Part shown: one piece after another, positions 17,646 through 27,345 of the stretch
Numbering within the stretch: position 1 is the first letter of the stretch
Layout: each line of letters starts with the position of its first letter
NCBI GenBank assembly: GCA_038131595.1
Contig: JAYPPR010000007.1
Span: 36,816-100,815 of the forward strand
Length of the DNA: 64,000 nucleotides
From: UBA9926 sp038131595
GTDB taxonomy: Bacteria; Pseudomonadota; Gammaproteobacteria; Pseudomonadales; Azotimanducaceae
Reading direction: 5' to 3'
The notes under the pieces: model-generated
Told to the model about the DNA's origin: nothing
What the model saw: the letters and a program-made list of their open reading frames with translations, nothing else
Database searches by the model: none
Position numbers and translations under genes: made by a program

Positions 17646-18840
17646 GAGCAAGTCTCCTTTTTATGTTTGCGCGGACCACTGAGTAGTCAAAGAGTGGGGC
17701 AAATAAATTGGCGAACAAGATCGCCAGCATCATGCCTTCTGGAAACGCTGGGTTGACGACACGAATCAGCACGCACATGAACCCGATCAATGCGCCGTAA
17801 GCGAATCTTCCGGTATCAGTCATGGCAGCGGAGACAGGGTCCGTTGCCATGTACACCATTCCAAATGCGAACCCGCCGAGCACCAGGTGCCAGTGCCACG
17901 GCATAGCGAATAGGGGGTTAGTTTCTGACCCAATGGCGTTAAACAAGAGGGCGGTAACTACCATGCCAAGGAAAGTGCCTACCATGATCCGCCATGAGGC
18001 GACCCGAGTAACGAGCAGAAATACCCCGCCTACCAAAATGGCGAGTGTCGAGGCCTCTCCGATGGAGCCTTGCATGTTACCAATGAATGCGTCCGTCCAG
18101 GTCAACCCCATCTGGGCAATCCCTTCCATCCCACTCGCAGCTGCGACCCCCAGTGCCGTTGCACCACTATAGCCGTCGACAGCGGTCCAAACCGCGTCGC
18201 CCGAAATCTGCGCAGGGTAAGCAAAATATAAGAAGGCGCGGCCGGTGAGCGCTGGGTTCAAAAAGTTCTTTCCCGTGCCACCAAAGATTTCTTTACCGAT
18301 CACCACACCAAAACTAATCCCTAGCGCAACCTGCCATAAGGGGATCGTTGCCGGCAATGTCAGGCTAAATAGGATACTGGTGACGAAGAATCCCTCGTTG
18401 ACTTCATGCCCGCGCTTGACGGCGAAAAGCACTTCCCATAGCCCGCCTACAATGAATGTGGTCGCGTAAATGGGAACATAGAAAACTGCACCATAGATGA
18501 AGCAGTGCCAGATGCTTTCGGGGTTATATCCTGCGAGCAATGCGACAATCGCACCCCGCCACCCTTCAAGTTCGCTAATGCCCATATCTGCCATCGCGAT
18601 AAGCGCGTTATGGCCAACGATGTACATCCCCGCGAGCATTGGGAAAAACGCACACCACCAGACCGTCGTCATGACCCGCTTCATATCCACCGCGTCTCGA
18701 ACATGAGACGCCCCTTGGGTCACCCGGCCAGGACTATAGAAAATGGTGTCGACCATTTCGTACACGGGGTAGTACTTTTCATACTTTCCGCCGGCGTGGA
18801 AATTCGGTTCGAGTTTGTCTAAAAAATCTCGCATTGCCAT
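17638..18840 (-). CDS. nqrB: Na+-translocating NADH:quinone reductase subunit B
   Basis: A 400-residue membrane subunit, the main Na+ pathway and riboflavin/FMN-binding component. DGYSGATALG carries the FMN-linked threonine. The N-terminal MAMRDFLDKLEPNFHAGGKYEKYYP is typical of NqrB, and about ten helices follow. AAGGACGA lies 9 nt before the ATG. Between nqrA and this gene there is a 211-bp purine-rich spacer instead of the usual tight junction. Confidence 0.98.
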   Translation of the reverse strand: MAMRDFLDKLEPNFHAGGKYEKYYPVYEMVDTIFYSPGRVTQGASHVRDAVDMKRVMTTVWWCAFFPMLAGMYIVGHNALIAMADMGISELEGWRGAIVALLAGYNPESIWHCFIYGAVFYVPIYATTFIVGGLWEVLFAVKRGHEVNEGFFVTSILFSLTLPATIPLWQVALGISFGVVIGKEIFGGTGKNFLNPALTGRAFLYFAYPAQISGDAVWTAVDGYSGATALGVAAASGMEGIAQMGLTWTDAFIGNMQGSIGEASTLAILVGGVFLLVTRVASWRIMVGTFLGMVVTALLFNAIGSETNPLFAMPWHWHLVLGGFAFGMVYMATDPVSAAMTDTGRFAYGALIGFMCVLIRVVNPAFPEGMMLAILFANLFAPLFDYSVVRANIKRRLARV

Positions 18841-19051
18841 AGTGTGCAGTCGTCCTTGATGGCTGGCCTCATCAGTGTATTGGGTGATGGGCCCACCCTG
18901 TCTACTTTCTGTTTTTTGCCTTTATTTTTTTTCTTTTTTCTTTTTTTCTTCTTTCTTGCAGTCTTCGTTGTTTCTTTGGTGTTGTTTATCGATGGTTGTT
19001 GTCTTGTTGAGCCGAGGCGCGCATTCCTTTACGCACCCCTATTGGCTTTTA
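18841..19051. other. Long nqrA-nqrB spacer with an A/G tract on the mRNA strand
   Basis: 211 bases with no supportable gene. On the coding (minus) strand a run of almost only A and G covers about 18925-18960 (the plus strand shows TTTTTTTTCTTTTTTC-like sequence). It is flanked by CAACAA-type low-structure sequence, then GGGTG-GGCCCAT-CACCC just before the nqrB ribosome binding site. The tract would be unstructured in RNA. It may serve as a translation enhancer, ribosome standby site or processing region; no proof is visible. Confidence 0.5.
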
Positions 19052-20392
19052 CTACCCTTCCACCTCTATCTTGTGTAACAGCGCGCGTAGAATCGGTCCG
19101 TACTCATACTTGCCAGGGCAGGCAAACGTGTACAGCGCCACGTCTTCCTCATCGAGTTCAAGACAACCGAGCTCGATGCTCGCTTCAATATCCTCAACCA
19201 CCAACGAACGCAGCAGTTGTGTCGGCAAGATGTCGAGCGGTGTCAGCCTTTCAAACGTGCCAAGCGGGATAATCGAACGGTCGCTGCCACCGGTGCTAGT
19301 GGTGAGGTCAAACGACTTCTTCCCAAGCACCCAAGACGCAAACAATCCCGTTAATGAGAACTTATCCGTACCCGGCATGACGAACTGGAGGAACTCGCGG
19401 TGAGTACCTTCCTCGAGCACTGAGACTTGAGCGTGAAATCGGCCCAAATACGCCTCTGCATCCGCTGCTGTGAACCCATCGAGGACGCTGCCACTGATCA
19501 ACCGATGCTGACCGTGAGCGACTTGTCCCTCAGTGAGCCCCGCAAGATCCGCTCCACGGTCGACCCGAACGAGCGAGGGATGATTAACCATCGGACCTGC
19601 AAGAGAAACCACCCGCGGGGTGTAGATTTGACCCGATAGAAATAGATGCCCAATCGCGATGACGTCTTGGTAATTCACTTGCCAGACGGTCTTATGGGCA
19701 CTTACTGGATCCAGGTAATGAATATGTGTTCCGGCAAGCCCTGCGGGGTGCTTGCCTTCGAAGCGCTCGACTTTAACCGTTGGTATGCTTGACTCAAATG
19801 AGCCCATTGCATTCATACATACAAAAACGGACCCATCCGTGAGTCGGCTCATCGCTGCCACACCCGCAGAGAACGCTTCTTTTTCAGCATCAATGACCAC
19901 ATTGGGATTAGGTGCGTGGGGCCGCGAATCAGTTGCGGTCACAAAAATAGAATGGGGGGTAGACCCTTTTGCAGGGACTTTGCTAAACGGTCGCGTTTTG
20001 AGTGCCGTCCATTCCCCAGAGTCGATCAATTTAGTCTCGACCGTCTCTCGTGCGAGCGTTGGGATAGCATCGGCTGCATGGGCGCCAAAATCGATGGATT
20101 CCGCTCCGTCAACCTTAACGACGAGCGACAAAAAGGCACGCTTTGCCCCTCGATTAATCTCTATCACTTCGCCAGAAGCTGGCGATGTGTAATTGATGCC
20201 GGGGTTCTTCTTATCGGTCAGAAGGACCTGTCCTTTCTTCACCCGATCGCCCACCTGGACTTCCATCGTTGGCTTCAGCCCATGGAAATCGCGGCCAAGA
20301 ATGGCAACTTGCGAGGAAGAGAATTCGCGAGAGATTGATTGTTCGGGGGCGCCAGTGAGGGGTAAATCTAAACCTTTGGATATTGTTCTCAT
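19052..20392 (-). CDS. nqrA: Na+-translocating NADH:quinone reductase subunit A
   Basis: A 446-residue peripheral subunit at the head of the operon. It starts MRTISKGLDLPLTGAPEQ, as in the family, with GGAG 5 nt before the ATG at 20392. VQVGDRVKKGQVLLTDKKN is a biotinyl-lipoyl-like motif and the segment around GTHIHYLDPV is a conserved NqrA block. The length matches Vibrio NqrA exactly in order of size. It binds ubiquinone at the cytoplasmic side of the complex. An in-frame upstream extension to 20554 is rejected because it is basic, non-family sequence lying in the leader. Confidence 0.97.
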   Translation of the reverse strand: MRTISKGLDLPLTGAPEQSISREFSSSQVAILGRDFHGLKPTMEVQVGDRVKKGQVLLTDKKNPGINYTSPASGEVIEINRGAKRAFLSLVVKVDGAESIDFGAHAADAIPTLARETVETKLIDSGEWTALKTRPFSKVPAKGSTPHSIFVTATDSRPHAPNPNVVIDAEKEAFSAGVAAMSRLTDGSVFVCMNAMGSFESSIPTVKVERFEGKHPAGLAGTHIHYLDPVSAHKTVWQVNYQDVIAIGHLFLSGQIYTPRVVSLAGPMVNHPSLVRVDRGADLAGLTEGQVAHGQHRLISGSVLDGFTAADAEAYLGRFHAQVSVLEEGTHREFLQFVMPGTDKFSLTGLFASWVLGKKSFDLTTSTGGSDRSIIPLGTFERLTPLDILPTQLLRSLVVEDIEASIELGCLELDEEDVALYTFACPGKYEYGPILRALLHKIEVEG

Positions 20393-20572
20393 ATCACTCC
20401 CATGAGCCCATCGGCGGCCGTTCGTTTTGTGTTGGCCTGACCGAAGTTGTTCGCTTCCGCTGCTGCTGTGCCCTGTGGCACTTGCTATCCATTGCTTGGC
20501 TGGGGTGCTGGACCTGCAGGAACGCTTGTGGCGCTCTTTTTGACGGTCATCCATGCCCTTTAAGCCGCCGCC

Positions 20573-20601
20573 ATTATAGAGAGTCCGCGCAGCCAGATCT
20601 A
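20573..20601 (-). promoter_or_regulatory. Predicted sigma-70 promoter of the nqr operon
   Basis: On the minus strand a perfect TATAAT (-10, 20573-20578) follows a poor -35 element TAGATC (20596-20601) with a 17-bp spacer, and a GC-rich discriminator (GGCGGCGG) comes after it. Transcription would begin near 20566, giving a leader of about 175 nt before nqrA. The weak -35 suggests an activator may be needed. Confidence 0.55.
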
Positions 20602-20887
20602 GCCATGTTTAGCGCTTTGAAGGACATCAAATGTCCATTCATTGACGCCATCAATCGTGACCGAGCTGATGATCGAGCGAAGTCTTGCTGAAGGGCATGC
20701 CGGTGCCGTAGAAGACCGCTGAATGACGGGCGAGATGACCCATGATATGCCGGGAGCGCGGTCTACATTCACCGTAATCCCAGGACGGGAGCCGTGACAC
20801 AAATCTAGGAGGAAGGGACCGACCGTTGGTCCTCGCTATCCACCAGACATTTTTCTGTTACTACTGTGCCTATTAACGGGCCGGGGA
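20602..20887. other. Intergenic region between gap and the nqr promoter
   Basis: No gene was recognised besides the dyad at 20622-20636. Short open frames here have no ribosome binding site or family resemblance. The end of gap on the minus strand is followed by a weak GGACC/GGTCC hairpin (about 20818-20834), without a T run, that could contribute to termination. Confidence 0.4.
20622..20636. promoter_or_regulatory. Dyad operator-like site upstream of the nqr promoter
   Basis: GGACAT-CAA-ATGTCC is a perfect 6-bp inverted repeat with a 3-bp centre. It lies about 20 bp upstream of the weak -35 of the nqr promoter, a typical place for an activator. The regulator is not identifiable from this sequence. 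Confidence 0.35.
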
Positions 20888-22354
20888 CTACTCCGCGCTG
20901 GCTGGCTGCTTGGGTACAAGCGGGTAGTGAATACCTGCCATTTTCTGCGCGCACCGTACCACCTGACAGGAGTACCCAAATTCGTTGTCGTACCAAACGT
21001 ACAACACCATTTGTTGGCCGTTCACGATCGTTGCGTGCCCATCGATGATGCATGCATGCCGATTGCCCACGAAATCAGACGAAACCACTTCGCTGGACTC
21101 GGTGTAATCAATCTGACGCTGCATCGCGGAATTGAGCGAACAATCTCGCAAAAAGTCGCAGACCTCTTCTCGGGTGGTCGCTTCTTCTACGGTTAAGTTA
21201 AGAATGGCCATGGAAACGTTAGGCACAGGCACTCGAATCGAGTTACCCGTGAGCTTGCCTGCTAGTTCAGGCAATAACTTTCCAACCGAGCTCGTAGCGT
21301 TCGACTCGGTTAACACCATGTTCAGCGGGGCGCTACGGCCTCTTCGCTCTTTTGAGTGTGTATTGTCATGAAGATTCTGATCATCCGTGTAAGCATGAAC
21401 CGTCTCCATGTGACCGTGGACAATTCCAAATCGATCATTAATGGCTTTCAGCACCGGCACAATCGCATTGGTAGTGCACGACGCCGCAGCAACCAGTTGG
21501 TCATCCGCTTCGATTGTGTGCGAGTTCACCCCAGAGACGATGTTTTTCATGTCGCCCTTTCCTGAGGTCGTCAGCAATATCTTGCTCACGCCCTTACTGG
21601 TGAGGTGCCGTCCGAGACCATCAATGTCCCTCCATGCACCTGTACTGTCGACAATGAGTGCATCTTGGATGCCATATACCGTGTAGTCGATGGCGCCAGG
21701 ATCGGTGGCGTAAATAAAGCGAATCGCGTTCCCGTTACAAATGATGGCCTGATGTTCAGCATCCACACGAATGGTGCCCCGAAACGGTCCATGAATGGAA
21801 TCACGCCGCATCAAGCTGGCCCGTTTGTGCAAATCTTTGACAGGATCTTTAGGCGGCCGCAGAACCACTGCACGGGGAACGAGGTTTTGGCCACCCCCCG
21901 CTTTCTCAACCAATAGCCTCATGACCAACCGCCCAATTCGACCGAATCCATAAATAACGACGTCGCGGGGCGGATGGCTTACTGCGGATTCAGCGCCTAA
22001 AAGATCAGCACACGCTGCTTTCACATAGTCCTCGAGGGTCTGTCCCTCGGGATCTGTCATAAACGCGCTGGCCAGCTTGCCAATGTCAACGTGAGCTGGA
22101 GCCAAGTCCAATTCGGCGAGCACTGCGATCATGGGATGCGTTTCGAACTCGGACAATTCGTTTTTTTCAATTTGCCGCACGCGACGGTGGATGCGCATGA
22201 TTTCAATCACCGACTCGTTGAAGAGGGGCACGCCATGCATGTACAACACGACGTTACGGCGATATAGCTTCCCAATAAGGGGAATCATTGCTTCCGCTAA
22301 CGCCTCGCGCTCTTTCCAATCGTCGAATGCTCTGTCAATTGTCGGCTTAACCAA
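20888..22354 (-). CDS. gap: Glyceraldehyde-3-phosphate dehydrogenase, long Pseudomonas-type
   Basis: A 488-residue enzyme. The N-terminal 125 residues (WKEREALAEAMIPLIGKLYR ...) are the extra domain found in the long GAPDH class of Pseudomonas and marine gammaproteobacteria. The Rossmann motif IYGFGRIGRLVMRLL follows, and the catalytic cysteine is in AASCTTNAIVPVL, with HAYTDDQNLHD after it. It starts at a TTG (22354) with AGGAG 9 nt upstream. Lying between nqr and mfd it matches the Pseudomonas order. It interconverts glyceraldehyde 3-phosphate and 1,3-bisphosphoglycerate with NAD(P); in relatives the long form is linked to gluconeogenic use. Confidence 0.95.
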   Translation of the reverse strand: MVKPTIDRAFDDWKEREALAEAMIPLIGKLYRRNVVLYMHGVPLFNESVIEIMRIHRRVRQIEKNELSEFETHPMIAVLAELDLAPAHVDIGKLASAFMTDPEGQTLEDYVKAACADLLGAESAVSHPPRDVVIYGFGRIGRLVMRLLVEKAGGGQNLVPRAVVLRPPKDPVKDLHKRASLMRRDSIHGPFRGTIRVDAEHQAIICNGNAIRFIYATDPGAIDYTVYGIQDALIVDSTGAWRDIDGLGRHLTSKGVSKILLTTSGKGDMKNIVSGVNSHTIEADDQLVAAASCTTNAIVPVLKAINDRFGIVHGHMETVHAYTDDQNLHDNTHSKERRGRSAPLNMVLTESNATSSVGKLLPELAGKLTGNSIRVPVPNVSMAILNLTVEEATTREEVCDFLRDCSLNSAMQRQIDYTESSEVVSSDFVGNRHACIIDGHATIVNGQQMVLYVWYDNEFGYSCQVVRCAQKMAGIHYPLVPKQPASAE

Positions 22355-22847
22355 TGGTGTGATCTCCTACTCGTGTTCGTCGCGTCCGCTTTTTGATCAA
22401 CGGCATGTTGCGATCAGTCGTTGCCCACCCACCCCTTCGAAAAAGGTACAGTGAGCCTCTCACTTTTTGATCCGATCCTTGGAATTCTCAAGGCGACGTA
22501 TTATGCGATCGACGAGGGCTAATCGCAATCATAGAGCGCAACATGCTGCTGCTGTTAGCTAAATGTAGACAAAAGGGGTTCCCTTTACTTAGTGATATCA
22601 ATGCCGATTCGTCGGCACGCTTCAGCTTCGCAGGTCAAAACAAGAGGCCACTCTCCTTGCCTGTCTCATAACCAAAGGCGGAACACCCATAAATCACGTA
22701 AACTCGAGTGCTGAACCAGTATTCCCGATTTACCGTTTAACGGAGCGCCGCGGAGGTCGATTAAAGCCGTCGCGCTAACTCATCCTGTAGGCATTGCGAA
22801 GAAACATTCACCGATAGCCACCATGACCCGCTCTATCTATCAACCAC
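22355..22847. other. Divergent gap-mfd intergenic region with two small hairpins
   Basis: 493 bases with no supportable gene. Two perfect short stems lie 16 bp apart: AAAGGG-GTT-CCCTTT at 22572-22586 and TGCCGA-TTCG-TCGGCA at 22602-22617, the latter closed by a stable TTCG tetraloop. Neither precedes a T run. The promoters of gap (minus) and mfd (plus) must lie here, but no convincing -35/-10 pair was found. Confidence 0.45.
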
Positions 22848-25800
22848 TTGACATTGCCCGATGTGCCTACCGCCATGGGCGAGGTCGCGCGTTGGAATGG
22901 TCTATCAGGAGCGGCCTTATCGCTAGCAACCGTCTCGGTTCGAGAGACGACGGGTCAACCCGTCTTACTCATCACCGCGTCCTCTCAATCCGCAGAGCAA
23001 AGTCTTGAAGAAATTCGGTTTTTTGCAGGAGAGCGGTTTGTCGTCGCTCGATTTCCAGACTGGGAGACGCTGATCTACGATGCGTTCTCGCCGCATCAAG
23101 ACATTATCTCCGAGCGTCTCGCCATTCTCGGGATGGGCGAAGAGGACCGTCCTGACATATTAATTGTGCCGGTGAACACCCTGCTATTTCGGCTAGCGCC
23201 AAAGCACTTCGTTGCAAGCCATCACCTAGAATTGAGCGTCGGACAACGTGTGCCACTCTTGCCGCTACGCCAGCAGTTAGAGCGCTCTGCCTATCGCGCA
23301 GTTGAGACCGTGGCTGAACGAGGAGAGTTCGCTATTCGGGGATCGATACTCGATCTCTTCCCGATGGGGCACAACGCACCCTATCGGGTCGAATGGTTTG
23401 ACGACGAAATTGAATCCATCCGGACCTTTGATCCGGACACCCAGCGTTCCATTGACCGCGTTCAGCGCATGCAGAGTCTGCCCGCGAAAGAATTCTCGCT
23501 CAGCGAAGATAGCCTTCGCCAATTCAAAAATGCCTGGCACGAGCGATTTGGCGGGCAGCCCAAATCTTGCCCTGTCTATCAAACCGTCAGCCAAGGAGGC
23601 GCCCCCGCCGGGATTGAATACTATTTGCCACTTTTCTTCGAGGAAATGGCCACCCTGTTCGACTATGTTTCGAGCGACGCCATGATCATCAATGAGCCAC
23701 TCACAGATGCCCTCGAATCGATCAACAGCGATGCGCAAGCTCGATATGAAAGCCTTCGATACGACATTGAGCGACCAATACTCTCCCCGGACGAGCTCTT
23801 GCTCGCTCCCACCGAGCTTTACGAGCGCATGGGCAAGCACCCTCGAATCGACATCGCTGTGGACAGCCGCGCGCGAGGTGCCGACATTCCTCTCGGGACG
23901 CTCCCAAACCTTTCTGTTGATGACCAAGCCGAGGAGCCCTTTGCTAGGCTGCGAGACCACCTTGAATCAGGCGACCGCACACTCATCGCAGCCGAGACTA
24001 TCGGTCGTAGAGAGATGATCGATACAGCGCTCATGAAAAACGGGTTACCTGCAGAACCTGTTGAATCTTGGGAGGCGTTCCTCACCTCATCGGTGCCGCT
24101 TGGTCTCACCGTGGCGAGAATCGATCGCGGCCTACAATTACCCGATGAGAGCATCACTCTTTTAGGTGAGCAGCAGCTCTTTGGCGAGCGAGTTTTGCAA
24201 GCCCGGCGGCGGGAGAAAGAAAAAGAACACGCAGCAGAGCTCGTCGTCCGGAGCCTAACCGAACTCAGCAAGAATGATCCTGTCGTTCACATCGACCACG
24301 GGGTCGGCAGGTATCAGGGGCTCATCACCCTCGAAATCGACGGCGACCCTCATGAATTTCTGAACATCCACTATAAAGGCGACGCCACGCTCTACGTACC
24401 TGTCAGCGATATTCATCTTATTTCTCGATACTCAGGCGCCGACCCTGAGCTAGCGCCATGGCACCAGCTCGGCGGGGACACATGGCAAAAAGCCAAAAGA
24501 AAGGCCGCTGAACAGATTCGAGACGTCGCGGCTGAACTACTGGAGATCTACGCAAAGCGCGAAGCACAAGCAGGCGATCCGATCCCCATCCCAGAGGATG
24601 AGTTCGATAAATTTTGTCGCGCCTTTCCGTTTGAGGAAACGCCGGATCAAGAGACGGCGATCCACGATGTGGTCAAAGATTTAGGCGGCAAGCGCCCCAT
24701 GGACCGCTTGGTGTGCGGCGATGTTGGCTTTGGCAAGACAGAAGTGGCGATGAGAGCAGCGTTCCTTGCCGTCCAATCGGGAAGACAAGTCGCGGTTCTA
24801 GTGCCGACCACACTCCTCGCTGAGCAACATCATCAATCGTTTCAGGACCGATTTGCGGGATGGCCTATCGTGATCGAAAGCCTATCTCGCTTTAAAACCA
24901 AGAAAGAGCAAGGGGCAACCCTCGAGCGATTGGCACAAGGCAAGATCGACATCATCGTTGGAACTCACGCGCTCATCAGTGATCAAGTTTCTTTCAAACA
25001 ACTCGGGCTGCTCATTATTGATGAAGAGCATCGCTTTGGCGTCAGACAGAAAGACAAAATCAAACGCTTTCGTGCCAACGTGCACGTCCTCGCGCTGACG
25101 GCTACCCCGATTCCTCGCACCCTCAATATGTCGATGTCAGGAATTCGAGATTTATCGATCATAGCCACTCCGCCCGCCAAACGACTAGCGATCAAAACCT
25201 TTGTCAGGCGTCATGACTTAGAGATAGTCAAAGAAGCGATACAGCGCGAACTGCTACGTGGTGGCCAAGTGTATTACCTACACAATGAAGTGAAGGACAT
25301 TGACCGAGTCGCCGACACACTAGCAACACTACTTCCCTCGGCCAGAATTCTCATTGCCCACGGCCAAATGCGCGAACGCGAGCTCGAGCAGGTGATGTCT
25401 GATTTCTACCACCAACGCGCTAACGTACTGGTCTGCACGACGATCATCGAGACTGGTATTGATATTCCCAATGCCAACACCATCATCATGGACCGAGCCG
25501 ATAAGTTGGGGCTCGCGCAGGTCCATCAATTGCGAGGACGCGTTGGTCGTTCCCATCATCAAGCTTACGCCTATTTGATGACACCAGACCCTGCGCTCAT
25601 GACAAAAGACGCAGGCAAACGTCTTGAGGCGATCGAGCAAGCAGAGGATTTAGGGGCTGGATTTGTGTTGGCAACGCACGACTTAGAGATTAGGGGCGCA
25701 GGTGAACTGCTCGGCGAATCCCAGACCGGCAATATGCACAGCATTGGCTTTGGACTCTACATGGAGTTACTTGATCGCGCGGTAGCTAGCCTGCGCAGCG

Positions 25801-26276
25801 GTAAACTCATCGACCCAGAGATCGATTTGCGCAGCGGTACTGAAATCAACCTCCATGCCCCGGCGCTCATACCCGATGACTACTTGCCTGATGTTCACAT
25901 GCGTCTAATGATCTACAAGCGCATTGCTAATGCAACGACCCATGATCAGTTACGCGAGCTTAGCGTTGAGCTGATCGACCGCTTTGGCCTTCTTCCTGAG
26001 CCCACGAAGCTGCTCATTCGACAAACAGAGCTCAAAATCACGGCCGAAAGGCTTGGCATTCGCCGCATCGATCTCGGGGAAAACGGAGGCCACATCGAAT
26101 TTAAGAGCGACACGCGGGTGCCTGCCACCAAGATCATCGCACTGATCCAAACCTCACCTGATCGATTTAAAATGGCCTCTGCCCACCAACTTGGAATTCT
26201 GGATAGAATAGCTGACCGCACCGAACGATTTGGATATGTGGAGGCATTTTTAGGTGAGTTGGCTGAGGCGGCTTAA
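22848..26276 (+). CDS. mfd: Transcription-repair coupling factor Mfd
   Basis: A 1142-residue DNA translocase that removes stalled RNA polymerase and recruits UvrA. The UvrB-like N-terminal part (FPDWETLIYDAFSPHQDIIS) is followed by the RNA-polymerase-interacting CarD-like domain from about residue 480 (VHIDHGVGRYQG), Walker A GDVGFGKTE at about 623 and the DEEH box at about 723, then the helicase and TRG motifs and the C-terminal domain. No ATG gives the full N terminus: the frame opens after a TGA at 22824, so the TTG at 22848 is preferred, with TTG 22854, GTG 22863 and ATG 22875 as alternatives. Confidence 0.97.
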   Translation: MTLPDVPTAMGEVARWNGLSGAALSLATVSVRETTGQPVLLITASSQSAEQSLEEIRFFAGERFVVARFPDWETLIYDAFSPHQDIISERLAILGMGEEDRPDILIVPVNTLLFRLAPKHFVASHHLELSVGQRVPLLPLRQQLERSAYRAVETVAERGEFAIRGSILDLFPMGHNAPYRVEWFDDEIESIRTFDPDTQRSIDRVQRMQSLPAKEFSLSEDSLRQFKNAWHERFGGQPKSCPVYQTVSQGGAPAGIEYYLPLFFEEMATLFDYVSSDAMIINEPLTDALESINSDAQARYESLRYDIERPILSPDELLLAPTELYERMGKHPRIDIAVDSRARGADIPLGTLPNLSVDDQAEEPFARLRDHLESGDRTLIAAETIGRREMIDTALMKNGLPAEPVESWEAFLTSSVPLGLTVARIDRGLQLPDESITLLGEQQLFGERVLQARRREKEKEHAAELVVRSLTELSKNDPVVHIDHGVGRYQGLITLEIDGDPHEFLNIHYKGDATLYVPVSDIHLISRYSGADPELAPWHQLGGDTWQKAKRKAAEQIRDVAAELLEIYAKREAQAGDPIPIPEDEFDKFCRAFPFEETPDQETAIHDVVKDLGGKRPMDRLVCGDVGFGKTEVAMRAAFLAVQSGRQVAVLVPTTLLAEQHHQSFQDRFAGWPIVIESLSRFKTKKEQGATLERLAQGKIDIIVGTHALISDQVSFKQLGLLIIDEEHRFGVRQKDKIKRFRANVHVLALTATPIPRTLNMSMSGIRDLSIIATPPAKRLAIKTFVRRHDLEIVKEAIQRELLRGGQVYYLHNEVKDIDRVADTLATLLPSARILIAHGQMRERELEQVMSDFYHQRANVLVCTTIIETGIDIPNANTIIMDRADKLGLAQVHQLRGRVGRSHHQAYAYLMTPDPALMTKDAGKRLEAIEQAEDLGAGFVLATHDLEIRGAGELLGESQTGNMHSIGFGLYMELLDRAVASLRSGKLIDPEIDLRSGTEINLHAPALIPDDYLPDVHMRLMIYKRIANATTHDQLRELSVELIDRFGLLPEPTKLLIRQTELKITAERLGIRRIDLGENGGHIEFKSDTRVPATKIIALIQTSPDRFKMASAHQLGILDRIADRTERFGYVEAFLGELAEAA

Positions 26277-27288
26277 TAGAATCCATGCCTACGAGATGGA
26301 CTTCCCCAGGCTGTATGCAGATCACGTAGCCTGGCAAGCACCCGTATCTTGCCTACTATTGGTGATCTTACTCGCCTTGTCGCAAGTCGCCTTTGCCACC
26401 GATTACCAAATTGAAGTGATCGTCTTTAAACGTACCGACGGGCCAGCCCAAACATCAAGCGACGAGCCCGATGGTCGTGGGCCAAACTTCTGGCCGCAGA
26501 ACATGATCGCCATTGCGCCACCGAACAATCAGTCAAGAGCCCCCTTCTTGTGGGCTCAAGCCGTTATGCTTGAGGCAGACCCCCTCTCCCCTATCGATGC
26601 AATGAGCGGGACGGCTAGGCTGGCTAGCGCCTCCGCATCATCCAAACCGGTGTTCCTGTTGGCGAGCGAGAGTCGCGCGGACTTATTCAAGCGCCGTATC
26701 GCCCAACTCAACCCGTCAACTGAGACGGCGGACGATGACCCTGACAAGGTGCGCGAGCAGTTGCGTATCGATCAGCGGGACGCGCTGCTCGAAGCTGCAT
26801 TTTTTCCCACAGCCTCACTCGATTATCGATCTCTTGATACGGCGAGTAGGCAATTAAATGGACCTGCTCGCTCTATCAGACGTAGCAGTCTGTATGAGTT
26901 ACTGTTGCATCAAAGCTGGCGCCAACCCATAGGACAGACCCCCACTCCGATTCTCATCCAAGGCGGCGAGCAATACGGGGATCAGTTTGAGCTAGAGGGC
27001 ACCCTTTCGATCAGACGCCAACGCTATCTCCACGTTGACGCTGACTTACGACTAACGCAGTTCAGTCAGGAACGCTTAGCCCGACCTGCTGAGCAGGAAG
27101 CACCGCTCAAGTCGAAATACCCAGACCTCTACGAGGCCGCGCAGCGCGGCCGAGAATACAGCCCTACGGCTCAATTTAATTTGAATGAGAGCCGGCGCTT
27201 ACGTTCAGGAGAGCTTCACTACCTTGACCATCCTGCGCTTGGGGTTTTGTTGCTAGTGGATCGAAGTGAGTCGTCTGATTCTTTATAG
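26254..27288 (+). CDS. CsiV family protein (exported, peptidoglycan-binding-like)
   Basis: A 344-residue protein. The GTG at 26254 lies inside the end of mfd and has GGAGG 9 nt before it. An ATG at 26296 would also keep the signal sequence (PVSCLLLVILLALSQVAFA). After cleavage the protein begins TDYQIEVIVFKRTDG, the hallmark of the CsiV family, next to mfd in Pseudomonas as well. The rest has the family's FWPQNM and C-terminal YLDHPALGVLLLVDR blocks. The family is described as peptidoglycan-associated; its precise role is not settled. Confidence 0.88.
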   Translation: MSWLRRLNRIHAYEMDFPRLYADHVAWQAPVSCLLLVILLALSQVAFATDYQIEVIVFKRTDGPAQTSSDEPDGRGPNFWPQNMIAIAPPNNQSRAPFLWAQAVMLEADPLSPIDAMSGTARLASASASSKPVFLLASESRADLFKRRIAQLNPSTETADDDPDKVREQLRIDQRDALLEAAFFPTASLDYRSLDTASRQLNGPARSIRRSSLYELLLHQSWRQPIGQTPTPILIQGGEQYGDQFELEGTLSIRRQRYLHVDADLRLTQFSQERLARPAEQEAPLKSKYPDLYEAAQRGREYSPTAQFNLNESRRLRSGELHYLDHPALGVLLLVDRSESSDSL

Positions 27289-27345
27289 GCCCACGACCTA
27301 AAGAGATCGGTGAAGCAAGGCAAGCTAAACTCCAACGCTTTCCAT

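Noticed and set aside
19052..20554. Longer NqrA starting at 20554
   Set aside because: The extra 54 residues are basic, unlike NqrA, and lie between the predicted promoter and a good ribosome binding site for the ATG at 20392.
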